Positions 43,498 to 54,335 are shown, counted from the first letter of the stretch. The stretch is 59,683 nt of DNA from Melioribacteraceae bacterium (GCA_021647785.1 JAKIUC010000025.1:1-59683); one strand, 5' to 3'. Numbers and translations: made by a program. Notes: generated from the sequence alone by a model not told the origin.

Positions 43498-45963
43498 TTA
43501 AACTCCGCGTCTGTTTTTATACTGCATTTCACCAACTGTTTGATTGGTAGTAACTTGATGCCCAGTAAGTGGCAATAGCCTTTCGTGAATTGCATCAATT
43601 ATCCATTCCTTTTGTGGAAAAAACATATCCTCCAATTCTGCACCGGGAGTAATCCAATTCCTTGCACCTACTATAACAGGCGGACCGTCCAATTCATCAA
43701 AAACAATTTGAGTTATTTGTGCCGCCATAGTATTTAGAAACGACCCCCTCTCTACTGCGTCAGAAGCAAGTACAATTTTTCCAGTTTTCTTAATCGACTC
43801 AATGATTTTATCATAATTTAATGGGTTTATAAAACGAGCATCAATTACTTCGGCATCAATATTATATTTTTCCTTGAGAATATCTGCCGCATCCAAAGCA
43901 GTGTATAACGTTGCACCAATAGTTACAATTGTTAAATCCTTTCCTTCCCTACGTATTGCAGGCTCTCCTTCTTCAACCTCGTAATAATCTTGCGGCACAC
44001 CATCTTCAGCGAACATCTCTCCAACGTCATATAATTTTTGGCTTTCAAAAAATACTACAGGATCAGTTCCGCTTAGAGCTAAATTCATCATTCCTTTGGC
44101 ATCGTATGGAGTTGCGGGGAACATTACTTTTAATCCGGGGATATGTGCAACCATCGAAGTCCAATCCTGCGAGTGCTGTGCTCCATATTTATTACCAACT
44201 GAAATACGAAGTACAAGCGGCATTTTTAAAATACCAGCCGACATAGATTGCCATTTGGACATTTGATTAAATACCTCATCCCCTGCTCTTCCAAGAAAAT
44301 CACTGTACATTAATTCAACAACTGCCCTTCCTCCAGAGAGAGCATAACCAACAGCAGAGCCAACAATAGCACCTTCGGCAATTGGTGAGTTAAAAAGTCT
44401 ATGGTACGGAAGGGCTTCCGTCATGCCTCTATAAACTGCAAATGCTCCACCCCAATCTCTATTCTCCTCTCCGTATAAAACCATTGTTGGATCTATATAG
44501 GCTCTATACATTAAGGCTTCAAACAATGCATCGCGTAATAAAAACATTTTATTTTTTGAAACTGTTTTGCCGTTTTTATCATAAACATATCGTTCTTTTT
44601 TCTTTAATGATTTTACTCTGGAATTTTCTTCTAACGAGAGTAACACTTCCGGTTCTCTATCATCATATCTTTCCATTTTGCTGTTTGAAAACATAACAGT
44701 TGAAACGTATTCAGAGTCTATGTTTTTCCTTGGAGAAATATCTAAATCAATTGCTTTTATTAAACTCCCTTTAATTTTTTCCTGTGCAGAGGTTCTAAGT
44801 TCCTCTACTTCCTCTTTGGTAATCAGGTTATTATCAATTAGGTATTGGCTATACTCCACAATCGAATCATTCTTTTCCCATAGTTCCACTTCCTCTTTTG
44901 ATCTGTAGGTAGAAGCATCTGAGGGAGAATGCCCTGAAAAACGATAAGTGATAGTGTCTAACAATACTGGTCCTTTCCCTGCTTCCAATATTTTTCTTTT
45001 TCGTTCAATTGCATCAGCAACAGCAAGGGGATTGCATCCATCAATACGTTCGGCATGAAGTTGATCTTCATTAATTCCAGCACCGATTCTTGCAAGTACA
45101 CCAAATCCCATAGTCTCGCCAAAAGTTTGTCCACCCATACCGTAAAAATTATTAAAGTAGTTAAACAGAATTGGCGGCGCTCCCCCTGCTTCTTTTCCCC
45201 ATAAAGTTCTATATTGATCCATAGAAGCTAATGATAGAGCTTCCCAAGTAGGTCCGCAGGCAGATGCACCATCACCAATATTTGAAATTACAATTCCAGA
45301 TTTTTTATTGATTCGTTTATACAATGCAGCACCAGTAGCAATATCTGCCGACCCGCCTACAATTGCGTTGTTTGGCATACTTCCCAAAGGAGCAAAAAAA
45401 GCGTGCATTGAACCACCAAGCCCTTTGTGGAATCCAGTAACTTTTGCAAATATTTCTGCCATTACTCCGTATAAGATAAAGTCATATGCTAAATCTTTTA
45501 CATTTAAATATTTACTATTTGCTTCTACAATTTTTAGAACATCACCACCCATATACATTTTCATGATTTCATAAATATCATCATCACTTGTTTTTGCAAT
45601 AGCTGAAAAACTTTTTGCCAATATCTCGCCGTGGCTCCTATGCGAACCAAAAATGAAATCATCTTTATCCAACGTTAACGCTTGCCCTACAGCTGCTGCT
45701 TCCTGCCCCATTGATAAATGAGCTGGACCTTTATGGTTATATTCAATTCCGTGATAAGCCCCTTCTGTTTTAATTTTATTAAGTGATGTTTCAAACTCTC
45801 TAATTAAAAACATATCAATTAGAACTTGTTTTAATTTATCTTCTCCATATTTATTAACTTCACTACCAAAGTCAGATTTGTACTGATTCAGTTCAATATC
45901 TTTAAACTTTAATAAACCAGCTTTTCTAACTTCTTTAGGATTAATTATTATCGATTTTGGCAT
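43498..45963 (-). CDS. 2-oxoacid dehydrogenase E1, alpha and beta fused
   Basis: 821 residues. Residues ~45-410 are E1 alpha: [45 protein letters not shown] and the thiamine-diphosphate motif [17 protein letters not shown]; also [10 protein letters not shown]. Residues ~480-821 are E1 beta: [53 protein letters not shown] and [16 protein letters not shown]. Decarboxylates a 2-oxoacid (pyruvate, branched-chain or acetoin) and passes the acyl group to E2. Fused E1 is common in Bacteroidota for branched-chain-type enzymes. E3 and E2 genes lie directly upstream in the same operon. Confidence 0.9.
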   Translation of the reverse strand: MPKSIIINPKEVRKAGLLKFKDIELNQYKSDFGSEVNKYGEDKLKQVLIDMFLIREFETSLNKIKTEGAYHGIEYNHKGPAHLSMGQEAAAVGQALTLDKDDFIFGSHRSHGEILAKSFSAIAKTSDDDIYEIMKMYMGGDVLKIVEANSKYLNVKDLAYDFILYGVMAEIFAKVTGFHKGLGGSMHAFFAPLGSMPNNAIVGGSADIATGAALYKRINKKSGIVISNIGDGASACGPTWEALSLASMDQYRTLWGKEAGGAPPILFNYFNNFYGMGGQTFGETMGFGVLARIGAGINEDQLHAERIDGCNPLAVADAIERKRKILEAGKGPVLLDTITYRFSGHSPSDASTYRSKEEVELWEKNDSIVEYSQYLIDNNLITKEEVEELRTSAQEKIKGSLIKAIDLDISPRKNIDSEYVSTVMFSNSKMERYDDREPEVLLSLEENSRVKSLKKKERYVYDKNGKTVSKNKMFLLRDALFEALMYRAYIDPTMVLYGEENRDWGGAFAVYRGMTEALPYHRLFNSPIAEGAIVGSAVGYALSGGRAVVELMYSDFLGRAGDEVFNQMSKWQSMSAGILKMPLVLRISVGNKYGAQHSQDWTSMVAHIPGLKVMFPATPYDAKGMMNLALSGTDPVVFFESQKLYDVGEMFAEDGVPQDYYEVEEGEPAIRREGKDLTIVTIGATLYTALDAADILKEKYNIDAEVIDARFINPLNYDKIIESIKKTGKIVLASDAVERGSFLNTMAAQITQIVFDELDGPPVIVGARNWITPGAELEDMFFPQKEWIIDAIHERLLPLTGHQVTTNQTVGEMQYKNRRGV

Positions 45964-45994
45964 TCATTATTCCATCTAATTTTAAATTTTCTAT

Positions 45995-47341
45995 TTATAT
46001 TTCCCACAACACATCCTTAATTGCTTCCGAAACTGTAGGGTGCGGGAAAATAATTTCTTTTATATCTTTTACTCTAAGTTCCGCTTCAATTATTATTGCA
46101 GCACTATGAATTACTTCGGAGCTAACACCACCAAGTATAAATAAGCCGAGCAGTAAATCTGTATCAGCATCAACAATAGCTTTCACTATTCCTTTTTCAT
46201 TTCCATGCTCTGCGTAAAAACGTCCATTTGCCCTAAGTTGCATTGTACTTACTTTAATAGTGTAGCCTTCTTTTTTTGCTTGAACCTCTGTTAATCCAAT
46301 ACCGGATAATTCAGGATTTGTATAAACAACCCATGGCACTGCGTTGTATCGCATTTTATCTGATGCACCAAGAATTGTATTTACAGCTACCTCTCCCATT
46401 CTGTATGCAGAATGTGCGAGAAGTGATTTTCCGGTTACATCTCCCACCGCAAAAACATTGGGAATATTTGTTTCCATTTTATCATTTACATTTATTCCAT
46501 TTTTACTAAATTCAATATTGATATTCTCAAGTCCAAGCCTCTCAACATTGGGAGCTCTACCTGTTGCTAATAAAACTAAATCTGCATCACAGTTAGCTTC
46601 GTTACCATCTTTAATATAAACGACTTTATCTTTCTCTATTCTTTGAGCTTTCACATTTGTTAATATATTGCAATCGCTAAGTGAGGTGCGGAGCAGCTTT
46701 GCTATTTCCGAATCAACATTTGGTAAAACTTCCGGCAGCATCTCTAAAACAGCAACATTAACGCCAATCATACTAAAGTAGGAAGCAAACTCAAGACCGA
46801 TAACACCTCCCCCAATAATAACAAGGTTTTGCGGAGGTTCAGCTATATTAAATACTTCATCGCTAGTAATAACATGTGGTTGCTCAACACCCTCTATTGG
46901 TATTGCAATCGGTGAAGAGCCAGTTGCAATTATTATGTTATCTCCACTATATAATTCACTGTTAACTGATACTCTGTTTTTGTCAACAAACTTTGCTTCA
47001 CCGTAAAGAGTTGTAACATTGTTACTCTTCATTTTATATGCTACACCTTTAGTCATTAAGTTTACAACTTTACTTTTCCAGGCAATAGCTTTTTCAAAAT
47101 CGTATTTTGCATCTGATACAGTAACACCATACATTTCGCTATGTTGTGCTTTGTAAAATATCTTTGCAGAATTGAGAAGCGTCTTTGTAGGAATGCATCC
47201 TTTGTTTAAGCAAACTCCACCAAGTGTTTTTTCCTTTTCAATAATTAGAACTTTTTTCCCTCTCGCACCGGCTCTTTCAGCTGCAAGATAACCTCCTGGT
47301 CCTGCTCCAATTATTATTAAATCATATTTTTTATCAATCAT
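45995..47341 (-). CDS. lpdA: Dihydrolipoyl dehydrogenase (E3)
   Basis: 448 residues. The FAD motif is IIGAGPGGYLAAERA; the redox disulfide is Cys44-Cys49 (GGVCLNKGCIPTK); the NAD motif is VIGGGVIGLEFASYFS; the second FAD motif is NVFAVGDVTG; and the C-terminal catalytic His-Glu is in HPTVSEAI. Reoxidises dihydrolipoyl-E2 with NAD. It is between the E1 and E2 genes and belongs to this complex; the genome may hold other lpd copies. Confidence 0.93.
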   Translation of the reverse strand: MIDKKYDLIIIGAGPGGYLAAERAGARGKKVLIIEKEKTLGGVCLNKGCIPTKTLLNSAKIFYKAQHSEMYGVTVSDAKYDFEKAIAWKSKVVNLMTKGVAYKMKSNNVTTLYGEAKFVDKNRVSVNSELYSGDNIIIATGSSPIAIPIEGVEQPHVITSDEVFNIAEPPQNLVIIGGGVIGLEFASYFSMIGVNVAVLEMLPEVLPNVDSEIAKLLRTSLSDCNILTNVKAQRIEKDKVVYIKDGNEANCDADLVLLATGRAPNVERLGLENINIEFSKNGINVNDKMETNIPNVFAVGDVTGKSLLAHSAYRMGEVAVNTILGASDKMRYNAVPWVVYTNPELSGIGLTEVQAKKEGYTIKVSTMQLRANGRFYAEHGNEKGIVKAIVDADTDLLLGLFILGGVSSEVIHSAAIIIEAELRVKDIKEIIFPHPTVSEAIKDVLWEI

Positions 47342-47360
47342 TCAAACCTCAGAATTCTTT

Positions 47361-48686
47361 TCATATTGCTGATAGTATATCAATCTCTTTAATGGCTTCT
47401 GTTAGATCTTGCAAAAACTTTGCACCTTGTGCTCCATCTATTACTTGATGATTTATAGTAAGTGACAAACCAATGTGGGGAACAAATTTTATTTCATCTT
47501 CCACTTTAATTGGTTTAAGATTAATTTGACCCACACCGAGAATTGCTGTTTGTGGTAAATTAATTACAGGCGTAAAACTGTCGATTCCCATATTGCCCAA
47601 ATTGGTAATGGTAAAAGTGGCACCACTTAATTCCTCAACTTTAATTTTATTATCACGACAAGCATTGGCAAGTCTTTTTACCTCATTCGATAAATCAAGT
47701 AAATTAAAACTTTGTGAGTTTTTAATTATTGGAACTAATAATCCCCTAGGTGTATCTACTGCAAATCCAAGATGGATATTCTCGTGGTACTGTATTATTT
47801 CATCTTTAAACAATGTATTTATCACGGGGTTTTTCGGTAGCGACTTAATAACAGCAAACATTAAAAGATCATTAATATTTACATTATTAAAGAGTGAATT
47901 AAGTTGATCATTTTTATAGCTTTTGCGTAATGCGAGCAATGCAGTTGCATCAGCGGAACTATTTAGTGTTAACTGTGCTGAGTTCTGCAGCGATTCTAAC
48001 ATTCTATCTGCAATTATTTTTCGAACACCTTTAATGGGTTCCACTCTAATCTTATCATCTGAAAAGATATTTTTGGAGGATGATAAAATGTCAGACGATG
48101 TTACTCTGCCGCCTATTCCGCTTCCCTTTGCTGGGGCTGATTTTCCACTCGCTAACATTACATCTTTAGCCGCCGGTGTTAATGGCTGCGAAGTATTTGC
48201 ACTGGCTATTATATCCCTTTCAATTATTCTTCCAAGTGGTCCGCTCCCTTTTACTAAATTTGGATTTATCCCCTTATCATTAGATAGTCTTTTTGCTCGC
48301 GGTGATACCCCAACATTATTTTCTATATTTGCCGATCTGAATATTTCTGGTTCTATCTTTTCTGCTTCTTCATTTTCTCTACTTATCTCCGTACTAACTT
48401 CTTCATTTTCGTTCTTTACAGATGGTCTTAAATCTTCATAAGTTTCACCTTCATTTCCAATAACAGCAATGTTGGTAAGTACTGGGATGTCATCTCCCTC
48501 TTCAAAAAAGAGATCGAGTAAAATTCCATCTTCGGTTGATTCAACTTCAAAGACTGCTTTGTCAGTCTCCACATCACAAATAATTTCCCCTTTGAAAACT
48601 TTATCACCTTTATTCTTTTTCCACTCAACTAATAAGCACGATTCAACTGAGTTCCCTTGTCTGGGCATTATAATAGCTGTCGCCAT
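47361..48686 (-). CDS. Dihydrolipoamide acyltransferase (E2)
   Basis: 441 residues. Residues 1-77 are one lipoyl domain with Lys43 (VETDKAVFE). A linker follows, then a subunit-binding domain at ~130-165 (VSPRAKRLS, GSGPLGRIIERDI) and what looks like a second, degenerate one (TPAAKDVMLASGKSAPAKG, GIGGRVTSSDI). Residues ~215-441 are the catalytic domain with INHQVIDGAQ as the HxxxDG motif and GATFTITNLGNMG. Transfers the acyl group to CoA. The specific 2-oxoacid cannot be read from sequence. Confidence 0.9.
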   Translation of the reverse strand: MATAIIMPRQGNSVESCLLVEWKKNKGDKVFKGEIICDVETDKAVFEVESTEDGILLDLFFEEGDDIPVLTNIAVIGNEGETYEDLRPSVKNENEEVSTEISRENEEAEKIEPEIFRSANIENNVGVSPRAKRLSNDKGINPNLVKGSGPLGRIIERDIIASANTSQPLTPAAKDVMLASGKSAPAKGSGIGGRVTSSDILSSSKNIFSDDKIRVEPIKGVRKIIADRMLESLQNSAQLTLNSSADATALLALRKSYKNDQLNSLFNNVNINDLLMFAVIKSLPKNPVINTLFKDEIIQYHENIHLGFAVDTPRGLLVPIIKNSQSFNLLDLSNEVKRLANACRDNKIKVEELSGATFTITNLGNMGIDSFTPVINLPQTAILGVGQINLKPIKVEDEIKFVPHIGLSLTINHQVIDGAQGAKFLQDLTEAIKEIDILSAI

Positions 48687-48712
48687 TCTGTTACTCCAAA
48701 TTAGTCTAATTA

Positions 48713-49975
48713 TTAACTAATAAATTTTATTGCAAATTCATCAAATTGAGAAATAATTAAATTCAAACAATTCTCTTTAAGTCCATCGTCTTCATCATCT
48801 TTCCATATATGTGTAAGGATAGTAAATATATAGTTTTTATTTAATCCATAAATGTTTGATGGCATATCAATACCAATATCTATCCTCTCTTTTATCAAAT
48901 AACATAATCCAGCTAAAACACCTTTGGCAATAGTATTAGCCGTTACACCTTGCTTCAAAGCTTCGCGGATTGTTCCAACGAGTCTATCACTATAACCAAG
49001 TTTTCTAAGCGGGTCTCTGCAAATTCTTTGAACTTCGTCTTTCAGATATGGGTTAGTCATACGTTCAAGTAAATCATTTCCATAATTTAAAAATCCTTCT
49101 TGCGTAAAGAGAGTGTCATTGATGTGATCATATTTTTTCAATAAAAACGCACCACTTTCTTTCTGGAAAGCAGTCTCTCCGTAATTCCATAATTCTTTAT
49201 CATTTTTTATTTCACTCATATAATTGTAACCTTTAAGGTATGCTAAAAATCCTAACATTGAGTGAACAGCATTATGTCCAAATAATTTTGCTTCTTCAAA
49301 AGGGGTCAGATATTCCTTTTCCACAAATACATTAATCCCCTTCGAGTAACCAGGATGTGTAATACTTGAAACTATAATCTTGTTAAATTCTTCAACCAAT
49401 ATTGCTGATGAACTTTTATTTGTAATTGTATCAAGTCCTAATTCTGAAATAGTTTTTGCATCTTGTATTACTCCACTCATTTTACCTATTACAGTATTAA
49501 GTATCATAAAATTTCTTAATACATCTTTAGTAGAATGTTTTTGAACTTGTTTTAAAAGTAATTCCGCAGCAAACATATTATTCTCTGAGGCATATAATAT
49601 TTGCGGTTTTAATGGATTAATGTTTTTTGCCAATAAGTTAGCAATAGAGCTCTCGCCTCCTAATTCGTAATAATCAACGCTTGGAATTGCTGTAGCCATT
49701 TCGTCAGCACTAAATATTGCTTCATCAATTTCATTTAAGTCATTAGGATTTGTTGGATTATAAATCTCAATATTTTCTATTCGAAGTTTATCAATACCAC
49801 CTTTTGTTGCAGTATTTACTATCATGGAATTTCCCGCATTTCTAATTTCAGCTACCAACTTTTCGTTAACCTCTAAAATTACAAACCTTTTGAAGTTACC
49901 TGATTTCACCGCCTCCAACAGCATTAAACCAGATTGAATTGCTCCAAGTCCAAATCCTAAAAATGTTTTATTCAT
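48713..49975 (-). CDS. Mannitol-1-phosphate-dehydrogenase-like polyol dehydrogenase
   Basis: 420 residues of the polyol-specific long-chain dehydrogenase family (MtlD/UxuB/UxaB). The NAD loop is GFGLGAIQSG; ASENNMFAAELLL and LNTVIGKMSG are family motifs; EAKLFGHNAVHSMLGFLAY carries the catalytic Lys-Asn-His set. Oxidises a polyol (phosphate) to the ketose or reverses it. It lies 20 bp after the DeoR gene, so it is the first enzyme of the operon. A SorE-like reductase encoded in the same operon suggests polyol-ketose phosphate chemistry. Confidence 0.78.
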   Translation of the reverse strand: MNKTFLGFGLGAIQSGLMLLEAVKSGNFKRFVILEVNEKLVAEIRNAGNSMIVNTATKGGIDKLRIENIEIYNPTNPNDLNEIDEAIFSADEMATAIPSVDYYELGGESSIANLLAKNINPLKPQILYASENNMFAAELLLKQVQKHSTKDVLRNFMILNTVIGKMSGVIQDAKTISELGLDTITNKSSSAILVEEFNKIIVSSITHPGYSKGINVFVEKEYLTPFEEAKLFGHNAVHSMLGFLAYLKGYNYMSEIKNDKELWNYGETAFQKESGAFLLKKYDHINDTLFTQEGFLNYGNDLLERMTNPYLKDEVQRICRDPLRKLGYSDRLVGTIREALKQGVTANTIAKGVLAGLCYLIKERIDIGIDMPSNIYGLNKNYIFTILTHIWKDDEDDGLKENCLNLIISQFDEFAIKFIS

Positions 49976-49995
49976 TAAATCAATTATCCGTTAAT

Positions 49996-50757
49996 TTATA
50001 CTACAATTAGATTAATTTTTTCTTTTTTATATTTTTGAATAATTCGTTTATCAATACCACTATCTGTAATTAAATAATCAATAGATGATAACTTTGCAAA
50101 CTTATAAGTTGAATCGTGTTCAATTTTAGACGAATCACACAATAGAAAAACTTCATTGGCAGAACCTGCCATTATGTTGCTAACTTGAGATTCGTTGTTG
50201 CCGTAAGCGGTTAATCCATTTTTAAGTGAAAGACCATCCGTTCCAATAAATGCTTTTATTACCGAATATCTTTCAGCTTGCTCCGTTGCAATATTTCCAT
50301 AAATTGACCTTCTCTCATGAATAATATCACCACCAATTAATGTTACTTTTATATTTGAATAATTTGTAAGTTCGGCTGCTGCTGGAAGAGAATTTGTAAT
50401 AACAGTAATCCCTTTTCTATCTTTTAAAAAAGGACACATCCTGATTAATGTAGTTCCACTATCAATATAAATTGTATCATTATTTTTAACAAATTTTGCA
50501 GCACTACGACCAATTTTTATTTTATTTAATTTGTTGCTATCAATTCGAGTTGCAAAACTGAACATATTATCTAACGGGTCAGATCTTAAAGCACCTCCGT
50601 GAGTACGAATTAGATATCCATCTTCAGCAAGTTTAGTAATATCTCGTCTTGCTGTCATACTCGTAACATTGAACGTATTAATTATTTGATTAACCGAAAT
50701 CTCCCCATTTTTATAAAGAGTATTTAGTATATATTTCTCTCTTATTTGCTTTTTCAA
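49996..50757 (-). CDS. DeoR-family transcriptional regulator
   Basis: About 253 residues. A winged helix-turn-helix (REKYILNTLYKNGEISVNQIINTFNVTSMTARRDITKLAEDGYLIRTHGGA) is followed by the DeoR sensor domain (IGRSAAKFVKNNDTIYIDSGTT, ITNSLPAAAEL, LIGGDIIHERRSIYG, FIGTDGL, LCDSSKIEHDS). DeoR proteins bind sugar phosphates and usually repress the adjoining operon. I prefer the TTG start at 50757 with AAGGA upstream; an ATG at 50829 would add 24 residues that match nothing in the family. First gene of the sugar operon. Confidence 0.85.
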   Translation of the reverse strand: MKKQIREKYILNTLYKNGEISVNQIINTFNVTSMTARRDITKLAEDGYLIRTHGGALRSDPLDNMFSFATRIDSNKLNKIKIGRSAAKFVKNNDTIYIDSGTTLIRMCPFLKDRKGITVITNSLPAAAELTNYSNIKVTLIGGDIIHERRSIYGNIATEQAERYSVIKAFIGTDGLSLKNGLTAYGNNESQVSNIMAGSANEVFLLCDSSKIEHDSTYKFAKLSSIDYLITDSGIDKRIIQKYKKEKINLIVV

Positions 50758-50901
50758 AACAACTATTTCCTTCAATTTAAAACGAACATTATCGAACAAT
50801 AATATAAACATATTGGGGGTTGTGTGCAAATGTTTTATTACAAAAGAAATATAGAGATACTTTAGAATTCATAACAGAATACAGTGTTTCGTAAGTTCAA
50901 T

Positions 50902-53025
50902 TTATTCGGAAGCAAATGATACTTTATGAATATTATTAATCACTTCAATGTTATGATTCCATGAATATACTCTTCCGGGAACGCCTCCATAAACAAACCC
51001 TCTAGGGCGATAATTGTTATGATCTCCATGAATAGATTCCCAAGTTTTTCCAGCATCCATACTTCGCATAATGCCATTGCCGCCATCCCTTGTTGACATA
51101 AGCATAACATCGGGATAATTAGGTTCTATGTATAGTGCAAAGCCGTCATAATCACCAAACATTTCCCACGTTTTTCCGCCATCTATTGTCTTATAAAGTT
51201 TCCCTTTTCCATTATCAATATGTTCCCTATTCCTTTCATAATTGGGAAGTTTTTTTGCAGTTGCCCATGCGTGAGCAAAGGAGCCAGAATTTAAGTAGAT
51301 TATGTCATCATTATCCGGATGAACAACAAAATCATCAATCATCTTGTTGCTTATAACTTGGAAACTTGCACCATTATCACTGCTCCTATATAACCCTTCT
51401 GAATCTAATGTACTTACAAAAACAATCCCTCTTTTTGTTACTTCCAACTGTGTTGGACGTACAAGTTCAATAACACGTTTGAAGTTGTATCCACCATCTT
51501 CGGACATATACACTCCATCCATTGCTCTATGAATAGCATACAAACGCTTTGAATTAGTTGGGTCAACTATCAACTCACCTATCCAGCCTTGATAAAAAGA
51601 TGGGTCTTGTTCAGACCTTCCTTTAAATCCAGTTAGGTGTATCTTAGATATCTTCTCCCATGTTACACCTCTATCGGTAGATTTAAATACTGAGCCAGAA
51701 CTTCTATTTCTTCCATACATCTTATAATATATTTCCGGATTGTTCGGATCTTGGCAAAGTCCATCAACATTTTTCATTTCAAATTCAGATGTATTCCAAG
51801 ACTTGCCCAAATCGGTTGTGTAATAGTGTCCATTATCGCCAGCACCAATTTGAATATTGTTCGGATCTGTTCTGTCAATTACCGGTGGTGTATAGACACA
51901 AAGAATATCGACACCATTGCTTTCGGAAGACCAAGATTTCCCATTATCTTCTGTTACTTTTACTATATGACCAACTGTAAACCATTTTCCAGAAGTAGGG
52001 GATGCAACTAATCTATTACACTTAAAAAGTCGCTCGTTAGTTTGTCTATTTGGGAATATGAAATCACCCGGGTCCCAACTACATTCCTCCTCTTTATATT
52101 TTTTAAATGTTAATCCTGCATCGGTGCTAACTCCTAATTCCCATCTTCCCATTGCCATTACATGATCATCTTTGTTAATAGCTATACCGCCAAAGAAAGC
52201 AGGCCATTTTCTCCATGTGTAATAAGAATGTTTTACAGAATCAACTACCTCAAAATTCTTTCCGCCATCAACTGATCTGAACAGCCGTCCATCCTGCTCC
52301 AATGCCATAATTAAACCAGGCGTTACCGGAGAGCTGGCAATGTCCATTATCTCTTCCCCTTTCAGAGGGTTACTCCATGTATCACCCTGGTCTGAAGTAA
52401 TAAATATACCAGTACCTTCGTACCTATCTCCAATTATAATTTCATTTTCTATTGTAGCATATATAAATATTCTGAGCCGTCTTCGCCAATCATACTCATT
52501 GTTATTATAAAATATTGGTACATCTGGTTTCTTAACCCATGTACTACCCTTGTCGGTAGATACATAAAGATTTCTATGCTTAACACCATATACTACACCA
52601 TTATAATCAACTGCAACAGCACCTGGTGAGAGGTCAGGCGAGCCTGGTATTTTGAACCAGTTGTCTCCGCCATCAATAGATTTGTACAACCCTGGTTCTT
52701 TATAAATACCACCATCCACTGCCCAGTACATTATGTTTGGGTCCGAAGGGTCGTAAACAAGTTCATGATCAGCACCCCTCATCCATTCAAATAATTCCTC
52801 TTCCTTTTCAATTTTCCCAGACATTCTCTTATAAGTTTTACCGCCATCCGTTGACCTAAATATCCCTGTAAGATCTGTTTCCACCCAAACTATATTAGGG
52901 TCAGTAGGATGTGTAACAACATCAGTAATGGTTCCACCACCACCCACTCCAATAACTTCCCAATCTGGTTGTGCAAAAATATTAGCTGCACACCAGAGCA
53001 TAAATATTAGAATAAAATGTTTCAT
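50902..53025 (-). CDS. Secreted BNR/Asp-box repeat protein, sialidase/GH74-like propeller
   Basis: 707 residues; signal peptide 1-18 (NIFAQ). I count thirteen Asp-box motifs of the form S/T-x-D-x-G-x-T/S-W/F, for example STDGGKTY, SIDGGDNW, STDKGSTW, TSDQGDTW, TTDLGKSW, STDRGVTW, TIDGGKTW and SMDAGKTW. The N-terminus (GGGGTITDVVTHPTDPNIVWVETDLTG) resembles the opening of GH74 xyloglucanases, including an Asp at the position of a catalytic residue. It may be a glycosidase or a binding propeller. No T9SS domain, so periplasmic. Separated from the regulator gene by 144 bp. Confidence 0.75.
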   Translation of the reverse strand: MKHFILIFMLWCAANIFAQPDWEVIGVGGGGTITDVVTHPTDPNIVWVETDLTGIFRSTDGGKTYKRMSGKIEKEEELFEWMRGADHELVYDPSDPNIMYWAVDGGIYKEPGLYKSIDGGDNWFKIPGSPDLSPGAVAVDYNGVVYGVKHRNLYVSTDKGSTWVKKPDVPIFYNNNEYDWRRRLRIFIYATIENEIIIGDRYEGTGIFITSDQGDTWSNPLKGEEIMDIASSPVTPGLIMALEQDGRLFRSVDGGKNFEVVDSVKHSYYTWRKWPAFFGGIAINKDDHVMAMGRWELGVSTDAGLTFKKYKEEECSWDPGDFIFPNRQTNERLFKCNRLVASPTSGKWFTVGHIVKVTEDNGKSWSSESNGVDILCVYTPPVIDRTDPNNIQIGAGDNGHYYTTDLGKSWNTSEFEMKNVDGLCQDPNNPEIYYKMYGRNRSSGSVFKSTDRGVTWEKISKIHLTGFKGRSEQDPSFYQGWIGELIVDPTNSKRLYAIHRAMDGVYMSEDGGYNFKRVIELVRPTQLEVTKRGIVFVSTLDSEGLYRSSDNGASFQVISNKMIDDFVVHPDNDDIIYLNSGSFAHAWATAKKLPNYERNREHIDNGKGKLYKTIDGGKTWEMFGDYDGFALYIEPNYPDVMLMSTRDGGNGIMRSMDAGKTWESIHGDHNNYRPRGFVYGGVPGRVYSWNHNIEVINNIHKVSFASE

Positions 53026-53088
53026 CCGTAACCCCTGTAAATAAATAGTTTAAAGGATATAAACTCTCTGCTTAATCAGTGCTGGTAA

Positions 53089-54111
53089 TTAACCTCTAAA
53101 TTTTTTCTGATACTCTTCAGATTGTTTTATATAATCCCATCTGTTTAGAAGCTCGTACTCATCAATTAATTGTTTAATCGGTAAATCTGGTGAACGGCTC
53201 TCAATAGTTACCCAATCTTCATTGTGGTAGTATTTTATTGCAACCTTCCTACCATATTTTCTTTGAATTTTTCTAACTTTTTGCACATGATTGTCAATTT
53301 CACAATGTATTTTTTCAAGGTTTAGTTTTGCCATTGCCCACTTCTCGAAACGCCCGCTTTCTGTTATTACATCCCCTGCTGTATCATAAATTATAGAAGG
53401 ACCAATTTTTGAACACCCAACAACATTGTAGTTGAAAATACTTGCATAAGCAGAGAGCATTTTACCACCCGCATAAATGGATGGCCAGAAAACAATTTCG
53501 GCACCTTTCTCTTTTAAAATTCTCCACTCATCTAACCAGTTGATATCGAAACAAATCTGAATTCCAATTTTGCCGAAATCAGTTTCAAATACCGGTGCAC
53601 CAAGAGGGGCAGGTACAGAACCGCTATCACACTCTCCAATAGCAGGGTGTATTTTATCATAAATTCCAGCAACTTTACCCTGCCTATCAATAAGTACTGC
53701 TGAGTTAGATTTCTTATCGCCATTTTTTCTGATTAGAGTACAAATTACATAAGAGTTGTTCTCTTTAGCATAAGCAGAGTACTTATTCATTATTGGTCCA
53801 GTGATTTCTTCTGCACTATCAGAGTCATTTTCAAAATTTTCGGGGAAACAAATTATATCTGGTTTATACTCTAAAGCATTCCCTAACCAGCTAATCATAT
53901 ATTCAAGGTCTTTTTCGGTAGCGTTATTCTTTCCAACCATTGCACTAAGAACAACGACTTCTCTCGGAGATTTATTACAATCTATCAATCCAGATTTATC
54001 ATTCTCCGCTCCAGCAATAGTTGTTGTTAAACCACCTACACCTAAAGCCCCAACTCCTAAAGCAGTTTTAGAAATAAAATTTCTTCTTGATATTGAACTT
54101 TTATTTTTCAT
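53089..54111 (-). CDS. Tat-exported carbon-nitrogen hydrolase (nitrilase superfamily)
   Basis: 340 residues. The N-terminus SISRRNFISKTALGVGALG is a twin-arginine signal. The Glu-Lys-Cys triad is visible: Glu91 (FPENFE), Lys153 (YDKIHP) and Cys187 (IQICFDINW). Hydrolyses a C-N bond of an amide or nitrile; periplasmic location suggests amide or N-acyl sugar-related substrates, but this is only inference. It lies 63 bp upstream of the BNR protein gene on the same strand. Confidence 0.88.
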   Translation of the reverse strand: MKNKSSISRRNFISKTALGVGALGVGGLTTTIAGAENDKSGLIDCNKSPREVVVLSAMVGKNNATEKDLEYMISWLGNALEYKPDIICFPENFENDSDSAEEITGPIMNKYSAYAKENNSYVICTLIRKNGDKKSNSAVLIDRQGKVAGIYDKIHPAIGECDSGSVPAPLGAPVFETDFGKIGIQICFDINWLDEWRILKEKGAEIVFWPSIYAGGKMLSAYASIFNYNVVGCSKIGPSIIYDTAGDVITESGRFEKWAMAKLNLEKIHCEIDNHVQKVRKIQRKYGRKVAIKYYHNEDWVTIESRSPDLPIKQLIDEYELLNRWDYIKQSEEYQKKFRG

Positions 54112-54335
54112 GTTGAATAGAAAGTAATTTTTTAGACGATTTACTATTCATTGTATTCTTACTACCTCTATCTTATTAGTATGGCAAATAAATAGAAATA
54201 GTGTAAATAACACAACCTAATAGGATTTAGCGGTAACATAATGTAACTAATGGACATAGATTTCAGCTTTAAACTAATAACCGAAATGTATGAACTGGAA
54301 TATCGAACATTGAGTTTCTTTAGATTCATAAATTA

